Below, one piece after another: positions 14,379 to 22,834 of a DNA stretch of 64,000 nt. Position 1 is the stretch's first letter. The number at the start of each line of letters is the position of its first letter. The notes beneath the pieces are model-generated. The model ran no database searches, was not told the DNA's origin, and saw nothing but the letters and a program-made list of their open reading frames with translations. This DNA comes from Planctomycetaceae bacterium. GTDB taxonomy: Bacteria > Planctomycetota > Phycisphaerae > Sedimentisphaerales > Anaerohalosphaeraceae. The stretch is taken from contig JAJFTK010000024.1 in NCBI GenBank assembly GCA_021372945.1, positions 55,994-119,993 on the forward strand. The letters run 5' to 3'. Both the position numbers and the translations under genes were made by a program.

Positions 14379-15461
14379 ATGGCATCGGTGAGATTTCGCG
14401 ACAAAGAACAGTACTGGGAAATTCGAAAGTACGTCACAGACCCCAAAACCCGAAAACCCCAAACCTTTACTGAGATCCTGCCGGCAAGCGCTACACGCGT
14501 CGATGTCGCCAAGGTCGCTGACCGGCTGGACCAGCAAGCCCAGGCCATCCGGACCGGCAAGTGGCGGCTGCCTGATTCGCCGCAGCGAGCCTATAACGAA
14601 TGGCTCCGCTACATCGCCAACAAGCCCGTCGGCCGCAAACGCAAGATGCTCACCGCCGGTACCCAAAGCCATTACAAACGTGTCGTCGATGAATTCCTAA
14701 GCAGCCTGCCCGGCCGGATCAAACGCATTACCCAGCTGACGCCAAACCATGTCGAAGCCTACAATAACAAGCTGCTTGATCGCGGCCTCTGTGCCCGCAC
14801 GGTCAACGCCAACCTGACGGCCATCAAGAGCTGGGCCTGGTGGCTCAACAGCATCTACGGCATTGAGAATTTCGCCGCTGAAGTCCTGATGTATACCGAA
14901 AATGAGCCCGACCAGCGATTCCTGACCGATGAAGAATACCCGGTCATCCTGGCCGCCGGCAGCGAAGTCTTTCGCCAGCGTTTTGAGTTCATCGGCAATA
15001 CGGGCGTGCGTGCGACGGAATTCTGTCAGCTCCGGTGGAAGGATATCACACCGGACCGCCAGTCCATCAAGGTACACGGCAAGGGCAACAAGACCCGCTA
15101 CGTCCCGCTCAATTCCATCTGCCTGCGGATCCTGGAGACCATCAAAAAGCAAACGCCTCCATTGGGTGCTAATCAAACTATATTCTTGTCAAAGAGCAAT
15201 TCACACGGCAACCTGGGCGGGCCCATCGAACGGCGGGTGCTGCACCTGCAGTGCCAGCACGTCAATGAGACGCTCCACCTGGAGCCGTTCGGACCCCACG
15301 CCTTTCGCCATTACTTTGCAACGATGCTGCTGGTCAAAGGCGTCCCGGTCGCTCATGTGTCAAAGATCCTTGGGCATTCATCGATCAAGACGACTGAAAC
15401 GATCTATGCCCACATCCTGCCCAGGCACCTGGCCGAAGTCACCGAATGCCTGTGCGGTTAA
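14379..15461 (+). CDS. int: Tyrosine integrase
   Basis: 360 residues from ATG 14379 (AAAGGAGA upstream; the frame is open to TTG 14355). The SAM-like N-terminal core-binding domain spans about residues 85-165. Catalytic residues are visible: Arg in NTGVRATEFCQLRW, Lys in HGKGNKTRYVPL, His-x-x-Arg in PHAFRHYFATMLL, His in LGHSSIKTTE and Tyr in TIYAHIL. It recombines phage and host att sites in the tRNA-Gly gene. It is the only integrase in the window and lies 128 bases from the att core. Confidence 0.95.
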   Translation: MASVRFRDKEQYWEIRKYVTDPKTRKPQTFTEILPASATRVDVAKVADRLDQQAQAIRTGKWRLPDSPQRAYNEWLRYIANKPVGRKRKMLTAGTQSHYKRVVDEFLSSLPGRIKRITQLTPNHVEAYNNKLLDRGLCARTVNANLTAIKSWAWWLNSIYGIENFAAEVLMYTENEPDQRFLTDEEYPVILAAGSEVFRQRFEFIGNTGVRATEFCQLRWKDITPDRQSIKVHGKGNKTRYVPLNSICLRILETIKKQTPPLGANQTIFLSKSNSHGNLGGPIERRVLHLQCQHVNETLHLEPFGPHAFRHYFATMLLVKGVPVAHVSKILGHSSIKTTETIYAHILPRHLAEVTECLCG

Positions 15462-15474
15462 TCACTGCTTCAAA

Positions 15475-15504
15475 ATGCCGTGCCCGTCCTAACGGGCACG
15501 GCAT
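15475..15504. terminator. Strong hairpin after integrase
   Basis: ATGCCGTGCCCGT and ACGGGCACGGCAT form a perfect 13-bp stem with a 4-base loop, 14 bases after the integrase stop. No T run follows, so termination would be weak or factor dependent; the position favours a terminator role. Confidence 0.55.
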
Positions 15505-15869
15505 CGGGTCTTTGCCCGCGTCAGCTCGATGATGCTCGTTACCCCGCTTGCGGCCTCTGGGCGTTTGAGGGCCTAACATCGAGCAGCCCACGCTATGCGT
15601 TTATGTCGATGCGGCGGTCCAGCTCCAACGGGATTATTTTTAATGGGCACCGCCGGCGAACAACCTTGAAACCCTATCCGCCGATTATTTGTGAAGCCGC
15701 GCTGCCCGCCGCATTTATTCAGTTTTCAAATATGGCTGTCTCTCCAGCCTGCCACAGTTTTTAGTGTCACTTTCGGGGGCTGTCTAAAACGGGGAAACTC
15801 GCCGTTTAGTTAGCCCTCCCCGAAATCCGCCGCCGTCAAAAGGGGTGACGAGCCCCGCGGCTTCACTAA
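15505..15869. other. Non-coding stretch between integrase and tRNA
   Basis: No gene with a credible start and composition is seen on either strand. GC-rich short inverted repeats are present but none is clearly functional. Confidence 0.4.
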
Positions 15870-15942
15870 TGGCAGGGGCCGGACTCGAACCGGCAACCTC
15901 GTGGTTATGAGCCACGCGAGCAGCCAATTGCTCTTCCCTGCT
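15870..15942 (-). tRNA. tRNA-Met(CAT), phage-borne
   Basis: 73 bases fold as a cloverleaf: acceptor AGCAGGG/CCCTGCC (6 pairs plus A1-C72 mismatch), D stem GAGC/GCTC, anticodon stem CGTGG/CCACG with loop CTCATAA, and T arm GCCGG-TTCGAGT-CCGGC. Anticodon CAT means elongator Met, or Ile if the C is modified to lysidine. CCA is not encoded. It is located between the integrase and the structural genes, so it is cargo of the prophage. Confidence 0.85.
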
Positions 15943-16041
15943 ATATAGACCATGCGGACCGGCAGAAGGAGGAGGAAGCGAAGGAGGACGCTTCCCAGGG
16001 CTATCCAGCCCGTATGGCAGAAGGAGCTATTAAATTTTCAA

Positions 16042-16635
16042 TCAGCAGTTGTAATGCACTTTGATAAACCAGTCACGGATCGGGTACATCATGTCACCTT
16101 GGAAGCTGTCGCCGGTGATCCCGCCGCCGTTCTGGCTGCAATACTCATACTCAAACAACTCGGAGTCGCAGGGCTGCTTTTGAAAGCCATCCAGATCCGC
16201 CTCCGATTGCTTGACAAGTTCGGGATAAAACAGAAAAGTGCCGTCCTTGGCGGCCAGCCGTCCGATCTCTTGTAACGCCGCGATCAGTTCGTCGAAAACT
16301 CCGGACTGCTGCCCTTGATTTTCTTTAGGCCTCGGAATGCTTGCGGCTTCGTCGGACGGATCCTTGCCCTTGTAACACGTACCCATACATGTCGGCTCGC
16401 CGCACTCGCAAAGAGGTGACTCATTGTCAACGTCCGGTTCCTGATGAGATTTTTCCGCAACCTCGTAAGCCCAGTTGTGTACGGTCTGGTATTCCTTTTC
16501 GGGGGTCTCCATTACCACACCGCAGGCCAGACATCTCCGCCGCTCCCACCGGCAATCGTGCGTTTCCCATCTGTGTTCAACGGTCGTTTCGCCGGTGCAT
16601 TCACTCGTTACCACATGACAATGTAAGTACTTCAT
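16042..16635 (-). CDS. Cysteine-rich protein of unknown function
   Basis: 197 residues, starting after AAGGAGG. CLACG at about residue 35 with further Cys/His earlier (HCHVVTSEC, HDCRWERRRC), and CECGEPTCMGTC near residue 76, suggest two zinc-binding parts; the C-terminal half is acidic and helical with aromatic residues. I do not recognise the family. It is the last minus-strand gene before the integrase region. Confidence 0.6.
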   Translation of the reverse strand: MKYLHCHVVTSECTGETTVEHRWETHDCRWERRRCLACGVVMETPEKEYQTVHNWAYEVAEKSHQEPDVDNESPLCECGEPTCMGTCYKGKDPSDEAASIPRPKENQGQQSGVFDELIAALQEIGRLAAKDGTFLFYPELVKQSEADLDGFQKQPCDSELFEYEYCSQNGGGITGDSFQGDMMYPIRDWFIKVHYNC

Positions 16636-16662
16636 TATTACTGCCTCCTTAAACTAAACCGA

Positions 16663-16905
16663 TTATCCCAACGCCGCCTGCATCCCTTGCATCTGAACAT
16701 CGCGGCGGGCTTTTTCCATCAGCCACATGACAAAATATTCGCGGCTCCAGCCTGGCCGCTGACTGTTGAGGTTGCTCTGCAACGGCGGCAAATGCCCGTC
16801 CTGGATCCGCCTTAAAACGGTGATGCGGCACATGCCGTATTGTTCTTCGAGGTCCTTGGGCGTGATATAGGGGGGATAGCCGCTGATGTCCAATTTCAAG
16901 TCCAT
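16663..16905 (-). CDS. Excisionase/AlpA-like HTH protein
   Basis: 80 residues. YITPKDLEEQYGMCRITVLR then IQDGHLPPL and the aromatic 'REYFVMWLME' helix fit the winged MerR-like HTH of AlpA and phage excisionases, which bend att DNA or activate integrase. Start follows AAGGATATAAAACAA. It is near the integrase and divergent to the plus-strand island at 17.1 kb, as expected of a lysis-lysogeny switch component. Confidence 0.7.
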   Translation of the reverse strand: MDLKLDISGYPPYITPKDLEEQYGMCRITVLRRIQDGHLPPLQSNLNSQRPGWSREYFVMWLMEKARRDVQMQGMQAALG

Positions 16906-16918
16906 TTGTTTTATATCC

Positions 16919-16946
16919 TTGACAAATCCAGAAATTACCGTATAAT
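16919..16946 (+). promoter_or_regulatory. Strong rightward promoter
   Basis: TTGACA at 16,919-16,924 and TATAAT at 16,941-16,946 are both full consensus, with a 16-base spacer. It reads into the plus-strand island. It overlaps the 5' untranslated region of the excisionase-like gene, so the two transcripts would interfere. Confidence 0.7.
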
Positions 16947-17120
16947 TTCAATCCTAATCGACCACAGGAGGGTCATCTCACTTACGCCAATCTTCTTCGC
17001 TGAGGGTTCTTCTTTTGCTGTTATTGGCGTCCTCGCCGCATGTGCTACTGATATATCGGTAGTTAAAACGGATTGCAAGAGTAAATTTTACCCAAGATAG
17101 CTATTTTTTACACTATTAAG

Positions 17121-17573
17121 ATGGAAAATACACTAAGTGTTTATGAATTAAAGACTTGCGAAACGCTTAATTTTTCGCAGAATAATGAAATAATGATAGG
17201 GAAAAATTACAAGCTTACCTTTACTGATACAGCCCACAAGCTCGTGTGCAAGCTCATTGGTCACGGCTTCAACATACGCGATATATTAAATGCCGGCGTA
17301 GTTTTATTTGATAAGTCGCCCCTGGAACAACGGGGTACAGCTATCGCGGAAGCGAAAACAAACCGCGCACAAGAATTCGAAGACGCCCTTAGTGTAATCC
17401 TTAAATCCAACACCGAATTGCTGAGCCCACGAAAAGCTGAATTGGCCAAAGCAATTATAAATCTTGTTCATGACAACGCCGCACAATCCGCAGCTGCGGC
17501 TGATGAGGCCGGACATGCCGCTCAACGTGCTGCCGAAGAACAGAAAGATAAACGAAATCATCGCACTGCATAA
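17121..17573 (+). CDS. Possible ribbon-helix-helix regulator of the plus-strand island
   Basis: 150 residues from ATG 17121, or 126 from ATG 17193. KNYKLTFTDTAHKLVCKLIG followed by HGFNIRDILNAGVVLFDK could form the strand-helix-helix of a CopG/Arc-type DNA-binding domain. The rest is helical, ending in an Ala/Glu/Lys-rich tail that looks like a coiled coil. It is one of only two phage genes on the plus strand besides the integrase, and lies downstream of a strong promoter. A repressor role is plausible but based on shape only. Confidence 0.45.
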   Translation: MENTLSVYELKTCETLNFSQNNEIMIGKNYKLTFTDTAHKLVCKLIGHGFNIRDILNAGVVLFDKSPLEQRGTAIAEAKTNRAQEFEDALSVILKSNTELLSPRKAELAKAIINLVHDNAAQSAAAADEAGHAAQRAAEEQKDKRNHRTA

Positions 17574-17692
17574 TTAGTTCGATGAGATGGAATTTAATAG
17601 TGTTAATGCCCGGGTCTGGTGGATCACTATGCTTGCTTTTCATCAGAGCACCCCTATAAATTATAACAACTGAACCGCCGAAGGAGAAAACA

Positions 17693-17968
17693 ATGCACAG
17701 AATTTGTACTAATTGCGGGTCGATGGGGAAACCCAAAAAGGTTACTCGCGGCAGCTTCTTTATTGAAATCCTTTTATGGTTATTTTTTCTTTTGCCCGGG
17801 TTGATTTACAGCATTTGGCGACTCAGTTCCAGGAGCGTTGTTTGCCGCTCCTGCGGTTCACCTAATCTCGTCCCTCTTGATTCCCCCGTTGGGATGCAGC
17901 TTGTCAAGCAGCACTACAATCCATCGGATGAACAACTCAAAGAGCTTCGATCCGCATGTGCCAAATAA
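17693..17968 (+). CDS. Zinc-ribbon membrane protein
   Basis: 91 residues, start after GAAGGAGAAAA. CTNCGSMGKPKKVTRGSFFI then a transmembrane helix (EILLWLFFLLPGLIYSIWRL) and CRSCGSPNLVPLDSPVG: two cysteine pairs flank one membrane segment. This layout occurs in small cytoplasmic-membrane proteins of many bacteria, so this may be a host-derived lysogenic cargo gene. Expression in the lysogen is suggested by its strand. Confidence 0.65.
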   Translation: MHRICTNCGSMGKPKKVTRGSFFIEILLWLFFLLPGLIYSIWRLSSRSVVCRSCGSPNLVPLDSPVGMQLVKQHYNPSDEQLKELRSACAK

Positions 17969-17972
17969 TAAA

Positions 17973-18003
17973 CCCTGACCGGGGCGGCGACCTCCGGCCA
18001 GGG
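17973..18003 (-). terminator. Terminator of the late operon, with a lambda-cos-like loop
   Basis: CCCTGACCGG pairs with CCGGCCAGGG (9 of 10). On the minus strand it is followed by TTTATTATTT, so it probably ends the leftward late transcript; it may also stop the plus-strand gene ending at 17,968. Between the arms lies GGGCGGCGACCT (17,982-17,993), identical to the 12-base lambda cohesive end. Confidence 0.55.
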
Positions 18004-18044
18004 CGGTGAGGAAAGATGGAATCGCGAGATCCATCTTTAGAGGC

Positions 18045-18449
18045 TTAAACGGCAATGAGCCTGCCGAACACGTCGACCTTGCAATTGCCCGTTCCCTGCG
18101 TGGTGATCTCTATCGCGAGCTGCTCGACTGCATCGAGGATGACGGACGCCGCCGGCGTGGCGCTCGGGATCGGCTGCAGGATGGCCGCCTGATCGGCGAA
18201 CGATGCCGTGATGTTGCTGAGCGTCTGGTTGCCCAAAAACTCATCACAGTTGCCGCCGGCCTTGCCCAGCGTTACCACCGCAGCGCCCGGATCTTCGCTC
18301 CAGCCCCGCATCACTGCCATGAGAGGGATGAACTGATATCCGCTCGGCACCGTGTACAGGACGGTCTCGGTATCGGCCGCCGCGGTTAAATCCACTGCTA
18401 CACCTTCAGCCACACAGGCTATCGCTAATTGTTCCAACAGATCTGACAT
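18045..18449 (-). CDS. Putative virion protein, end of late operon
   Basis: 134 residues, start after AAGGAATC. A beta-rich sequence (TETVLYTVPSGYQFIPLMAV and VTLGKAGGNCDEFLGNQTLS) like small receptor-binding or decoration proteins. It lies directly downstream of the tip attachment gene, where tail accessory or fibre genes are usual. No family is recognised. Confidence 0.55.
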   Translation of the reverse strand: MSDLLEQLAIACVAEGVAVDLTAAADTETVLYTVPSGYQFIPLMAVMRGWSEDPGAAVVTLGKAGGNCDEFLGNQTLSNITASFADQAAILQPIPSATPAASVILDAVEQLAIEITTQGTGNCKVDVFGRLIAV

Positions 18450-18461
18450 CGCTTGATTCCT

Positions 18462-18662
18462 TTATAATGAACTGTGTCTTAAAACGATTTCTTGCGTCCG
18501 CTTGCTGACGACCACCTGGCCGTTGTGCACCACCGGGTGCATGGCCCGCCAAAGCAACTGATCCAGATCGGTGACGATCCCATTAAAGACCGCCCCGGCG
18601 TTTTCGGCGCCATCGTTCAAAAGCGGAAATTGAAAATTGGTTGTTGCGCTAATCTCTGACAT
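18462..18662 (-). CDS. Hypothetical tail accessory protein
   Basis: 66 residues; site GGAGAA before ATG 18662. FQFPLLNDGAENAGAVFNGI and the C-terminal VVVSKRTQEIVLRHSSL suggest a small folded protein. It is between the tip attachment gene and the last late gene. No family is recognised. Confidence 0.55.
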   Translation of the reverse strand: MSEISATTNFQFPLLNDGAENAGAVFNGIVTDLDQLLWRAMHPVVHNGQVVVSKRTQEIVLRHSSL

Positions 18663-18665
18663 TTG

Positions 18666-21600
18666 CTATTCTCCTGTAACCCGCAGCGCCGCTGCCGCGG
18701 CCGCCCGGTAAGACCGGCGGGGATAGACCTTGATCACCGCCTGACTATTATTGTTCAAATCATCGGCCTTGCTGATCACCGCCGAATCGGCATCGGCGGC
18801 AACTGACCGCTGGCCGATCTGCACGCCGGCGGCGGTCTCAAAGACCAGGTCCACCGCCTGCAGTTCGCCGTCCGCCAGGTAGTGCCCAAACGCCGCTCCA
18901 TCGCCTCCGGTAAGCTCTGATTCTGGATCGCCCCAGCGCCAGAGCGGATAGTCCGGATTGAGGTCAAAGCCGCCCTGATTAAAGCCCGTGCCGCGGGCCC
19001 CCGGGCGGTTCCAGTACAATGTAAACGAGCCGCCGGTGTAAACAGCCGGGGCGATATCTGATTCGGCCTGCTGGAGCCGTACAAGCGATGCGGCAAACGG
19101 CCGCTGCCACAGCCCCTGCACCTTGACGCTGGATGCGGATACCGCTGAGACGCTTTGCACCTTGCTGCCGTAAAAGCTGATCACCTTAAAGTACAGCGTC
19201 TTGCCGATATCGCCCTCGGTTAGCGTATAGGTGAAATCCGTGTCCAGTGTCTGGAACACCTCGCCGGCGGCGTGGGCGGCCGGGATGGTCCCGAACAAAC
19301 CCCGGATGAGATTCGACAGACGCCACGTGCCCGCCGTGGCGGTTTCGACACAATCGCGGTAGGCGATGATCTCGCTTCCCACACGGGCCAGCTTTCGATT
19401 ATTGAAGAACGCCTCGTCGGTGACGGCCGTGTCCAGGTCCGTGACCGTGCCGATAGAGACATTGAATCCCTCATCCTTGCGGTGCATGACGGCCGTATAG
19501 GCCGGCAGGCGGCTTTGAAGCGTGCCGCTGCTGTTGGCAGCCCCGCCGGTCACCTGGTCAATCGTACAGCGCCCCACGAGGTCATAGCTGATATTGTCAT
19601 AAGACCTGTAAATATACCAGCCGTTGGTCTGCGCGCCGCCGGGCGTGATCGACAGCAGCAGCTTTGCCTCCTGCGTGCTTTCGCGGAATGCCACGGTGCC
19701 ATTGGTCAGCGTTACCGCCGGATCCGGCTGCCGCAGCGAACGCTGCGTCGTATAAGCCAGCGTCGGGTACAGCGACGCGATATCCTCCACCGCCTCGATC
19801 TGGATGTGCTTGCCGTGCATCGACAGGTCGATCTTGGTAATCAGCACCTTCTGATTAGTGACAAGATGGCCATCGGAAAGCGTCACGCGGTCCCCAACCT
19901 CCAGCCCGAGGTGCTTGAATCCCACCTTGAAACTGTAGGTTTTGAACCGGTACATCACATTTATGAAATTTAGCCAGGCCATCCGGGCGGCCAGGTCCGG
20001 ATCATGAAAGCCTTTGATATCGACTACTTTGTGGCGGAGCAATCCCGATACCCGCTGATCAACCTCATCGAATGCCGGCACGGGGGTTTCCCGGTAGCGA
20101 TTCTGGCGGTCGCTCCAAACGGATTCGACGCGGTTAAAGGTCTCGGAATACTGGCGGGGCGTAATTCGCACGGGCGGTTCTTCCGATTCGCGGACCAGAT
20201 CATCCTGCGTGATCGTCGCGACTGCGTCCACCTGTCGAAGCATCGAGCCGATGCATATTTTGCCATTGGATTCATAGAGAAACCCCATAAAATGCGAGCA
20301 GATATATTGCAACCAATCGGCTATTGGCTGCTGACGGGTCAGTGCCACGCTCATCTTTATATTTTGTTCCTCACAATATGCCCTCGCCTCATCGAAAGTG
20401 CCGAGATTTAAAAGCGTCAATGGCAGTCCAATGCCTTTACGTTGGTCGGTCAGAAGTGCCTTTATGATGTCCGGAGGATACTCATCGTGCGCATCGGAGG
20501 AAAACGCGACGTTCGTCGCATATTCATGACGGTTTAAATTGCTCCCGGTAATGTACGCGAGCTTGCCTATTTTCCTCGTGTGTACCAGGGATAAGTCACG
20601 CCAGTCATAAATATATAATGTGTCATCATTAATGGGGATGCTCGGATAACTGTTTTTTGCCGCCCAAATATTCCCGTCAGGCCCCGGCCAAAAACAAGCA
20701 CCGTATGGAACATGCGCAACCTGCTCAAGCTTGAGAGCCGCCTCACCAGTTTTTTCAAAATCTTCAAGAACGCTGAATTTCCAAATGCGACAGGGACCGC
20801 CATTGTTGTAGGTTGCGTGATAACCCCATGCGTACAGATATCCCCTGTGCCAGAAGACGTCATTGATTGCAAATCCGTTGTCTGCACTGGTTTCGCTAGG
20901 TGCCCACCAATCAAGCAAGCGACCTTCCATAGTCCAAAGCGCCAACGGATAACTAAACATAGAAGCCCCGGTATACTGAGTTTGGGAACCCGCCATTAGC
21001 CCCTTTTCGCCTGTCACTGGGTTCTCAAAATCCTCCCACAAAGCCAGACCTAAAGTGCCTGGCAATTCAGCATAGGTGGTAAAAGGCACGCGTACATCGT
21101 AAACTAAATCAATGGCATCACCGCTTGCGGTAATGCGGCTGATTCGGTAATACGATATAGAGAAATAGGGGTCGGGACGAACGGCACCACGGTAGATGCG
21201 TCCGTGACTATCAACCGCTATTTGATAGGCGGGGCTGCGCGCGCCTCCGGGTAAGAATTTCCAGACTAAAGCGCCGTCACTGATGCGGTATTTATATAAC
21301 CAGTGTTCAGCCGCCACAATCAGGTGCGTCTTGTCCTTCGTGATCGCCATGGCCAGCGCCACGGCTGTAGGTACAGGATTAGGAATTTCAAAAAAATTCG
21401 CATCGCGAACCCCGGTCTGCAGATTGATACGGGTAAGCTGGGGATGGCCACTAGGGAATTGCCCGGCGATGTACATATATTTCCCAACTATGATGGGGTG
21501 TGCCTGTGTATCAGCATCCGTTATCCTCCAACTGGCGTGCGCATATTCCTGACCCGTAAAGGTTGCCACCGAAAAAGCAGACTTACGAATAATCACATGA

Positions 21601-22403
21601 GACGCTGTGATCTCTTCGATGGGGTATCCGTAGCTTAATGTATAAGCATGGCCCGGACCTCCGATGCATAGGTATTGTCCCACCTTAAAAGGGGCGCCCA
21701 CAATTGGAATACCAACGCGGCGATACCCTGGAACCGCCGATGCTTCCAAGTCTACTGCCGGACCAGGTGACACAGACGTGCCGCTGCCGTAGATCATGCG
21801 AATGTTGCCTTCTTCGGCGGTGACTGAAAATATACCAGTCGGCGTACTGCCGACTTCAAAAACAAAGTTTGGGATCGCCGGCGAGTTTCCCAGTTCGTAA
21901 TCCTCAAACCAGGCGCAGCACACGTTTTTATAATCGGTCCAGTCATCACCGATCAAATCCGCCAGGCCTACATTGCCGTCACCGCTAAAGGAAGTAAATT
22001 CGGTCAAGCTGATCTCATCCTTGCCTTTGAAACACCTGCCGATTGTCGCCGGCCCCTCGCAGATCGCGATCAGGAAGCTGCGGCGGTACCGGGCCTCATA
22101 GCTGGTGGATGTGTCACCGCCGCCTTTGCCGCCGGTTTCGTGCTTGACGTGATACGGCTGGGATGGTCCCAGCCAAATGATGTTGCCGGCCAGTTCCTTG
22201 GTTCCGAACACAATCGGCACCGGCTGGCCTTTGGTCGATGACTGCAGGGGATAGTCGCTAAACTCCGGCCGCTCGCCCTCAAACTTCATGGGATAGATGG
22301 CGCTGGCCACAGCATACGCTGCTATCGCGCCGATCGGTCCGCCAAAGTAGCTGCCTACAATCATCGCACCCGTGCGGAACAACGTGGCTCCCAGATTACT
22401 CAC
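18666..22403 (-). CDS. Tail tip attachment protein with inserted propeller-like domain
   Basis: 1,245 residues from GTG 22403 (GGGAGGA upstream; overlaps the NlpC gene stop). Residues 1-40 are hydrophobic and glycine rich; PVPIVFGTKELAGNIIWLG (about 61-79) is typical of J-like and GTA-like tip proteins. The tail-hub domain resumes at about 640 (DIIKALLTDQRKGIGLPLTL) and continues to beta and Fn3-like domains that reach the C-terminus. Between residues about 187 and 638 an extra 450 residues of repeated strand pattern is inserted. It should form the baseplate hub and bind the host. Confidence 0.8.
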   Translation of the reverse strand: MSNLGATLFRTGAMIVGSYFGGPIGAIAAYAVASAIYPMKFEGERPEFSDYPLQSSTKGQPVPIVFGTKELAGNIIWLGPSQPYHVKHETGGKGGGDTSTSYEARYRRSFLIAICEGPATIGRCFKGKDEISLTEFTSFSGDGNVGLADLIGDDWTDYKNVCCAWFEDYELGNSPAIPNFVFEVGSTPTGIFSVTAEEGNIRMIYGSGTSVSPGPAVDLEASAVPGYRRVGIPIVGAPFKVGQYLCIGGPGHAYTLSYGYPIEEITASHVIIRKSAFSVATFTGQEYAHASWRITDADTQAHPIIVGKYMYIAGQFPSGHPQLTRINLQTGVRDANFFEIPNPVPTAVALAMAITKDKTHLIVAAEHWLYKYRISDGALVWKFLPGGARSPAYQIAVDSHGRIYRGAVRPDPYFSISYYRISRITASGDAIDLVYDVRVPFTTYAELPGTLGLALWEDFENPVTGEKGLMAGSQTQYTGASMFSYPLALWTMEGRLLDWWAPSETSADNGFAINDVFWHRGYLYAWGYHATYNNGGPCRIWKFSVLEDFEKTGEAALKLEQVAHVPYGACFWPGPDGNIWAAKNSYPSIPINDDTLYIYDWRDLSLVHTRKIGKLAYITGSNLNRHEYATNVAFSSDAHDEYPPDIIKALLTDQRKGIGLPLTLLNLGTFDEARAYCEEQNIKMSVALTRQQPIADWLQYICSHFMGFLYESNGKICIGSMLRQVDAVATITQDDLVRESEEPPVRITPRQYSETFNRVESVWSDRQNRYRETPVPAFDEVDQRVSGLLRHKVVDIKGFHDPDLAARMAWLNFINVMYRFKTYSFKVGFKHLGLEVGDRVTLSDGHLVTNQKVLITKIDLSMHGKHIQIEAVEDIASLYPTLAYTTQRSLRQPDPAVTLTNGTVAFRESTQEAKLLLSITPGGAQTNGWYIYRSYDNISYDLVGRCTIDQVTGGAANSSGTLQSRLPAYTAVMHRKDEGFNVSIGTVTDLDTAVTDEAFFNNRKLARVGSEIIAYRDCVETATAGTWRLSNLIRGLFGTIPAAHAAGEVFQTLDTDFTYTLTEGDIGKTLYFKVISFYGSKVQSVSAVSASSVKVQGLWQRPFAASLVRLQQAESDIAPAVYTGGSFTLYWNRPGARGTGFNQGGFDLNPDYPLWRWGDPESELTGGDGAAFGHYLADGELQAVDLVFETAAGVQIGQRSVAADADSAVISKADDLNNNSQAVIKVYPRRSYRAAAAAALRVTGE

Positions 22404-22834
22404 AGCGCATCCTCCCTGATCTCATAAAAGCCGGCCAGCCGCTTTGTCCATGGCGAGTTATAAAGGCTGCTAATGCCGCAAGCGCCTGCATTAATGTGGC
22501 TGTGGATAAAGGTTCCTTTCCCAAGCACAATCCCGACGTGTGCGATGCACCGGCCGAATCGAAATAAGGCGATATCGCCAGGCTGCGGCAACGTGACGGG
22601 GGCGGCAAATTTTGACAGTTCGTCGACGATGTAGTTGCCCGCTCCGGCGTGCAGGTTCCAATCCATCGGATACTTACGCAACTGGTAGTCCCGGACAAAA
22701 CCTAATTCCTGGAGGATACCGATGAGCAGGCCCGTGCAGTCGCAGCCGCCGCGGGTGTACCCACGGTGCTGATAGACGACGCCTTTCCATGTGACGGCGT
22801 TTTCAGCTATAGATTTCTTCAACGCCTGGGACAT
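22400..22834 (-). CDS. NlpC/P60 cell-wall peptidase of the tail tip
   Basis: 144 residues from ATG 22834. RGGCDCTGLLIGILQELG holds the catalytic cysteine (DCTGL) and RCIAHVGIVLGKGTFIHSH the histidine (AHVGI), the two hallmarks of NlpC/P60 endopeptidases. In siphophages this enzyme (as lambda gpK) opens peptidoglycan during DNA entry. It lies between the DUF2163-like and tip attachment genes, the order seen in gene transfer agents and related phages. Confidence 0.9.
   Translation of the reverse strand: MSQALKKSIAENAVTWKGVVYQHRGYTRGGCDCTGLLIGILQELGFVRDYQLRKYPMDWNLHAGAGNYIVDELSKFAAPVTLPQPGDIALFRFGRCIAHVGIVLGKGTFIHSHINAGACGISSLYNSPWTKRLAGFYEIREDAL

Noticed and set aside
17455-17736. Minus-strand frame of 93 codons opposite the plus-strand island
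   Set aside because: Overlaps both plus-strand genes in antisense and has no good start; the plus-strand gene at 17,693 has a clear ribosome-binding site and zinc motifs.
19272-19973. Plus-strand frame of 233 codons opposite the tail tip gene
   Set aside because: GC-rich antisense shadow without a start site; the minus strand encodes a conserved tail protein.
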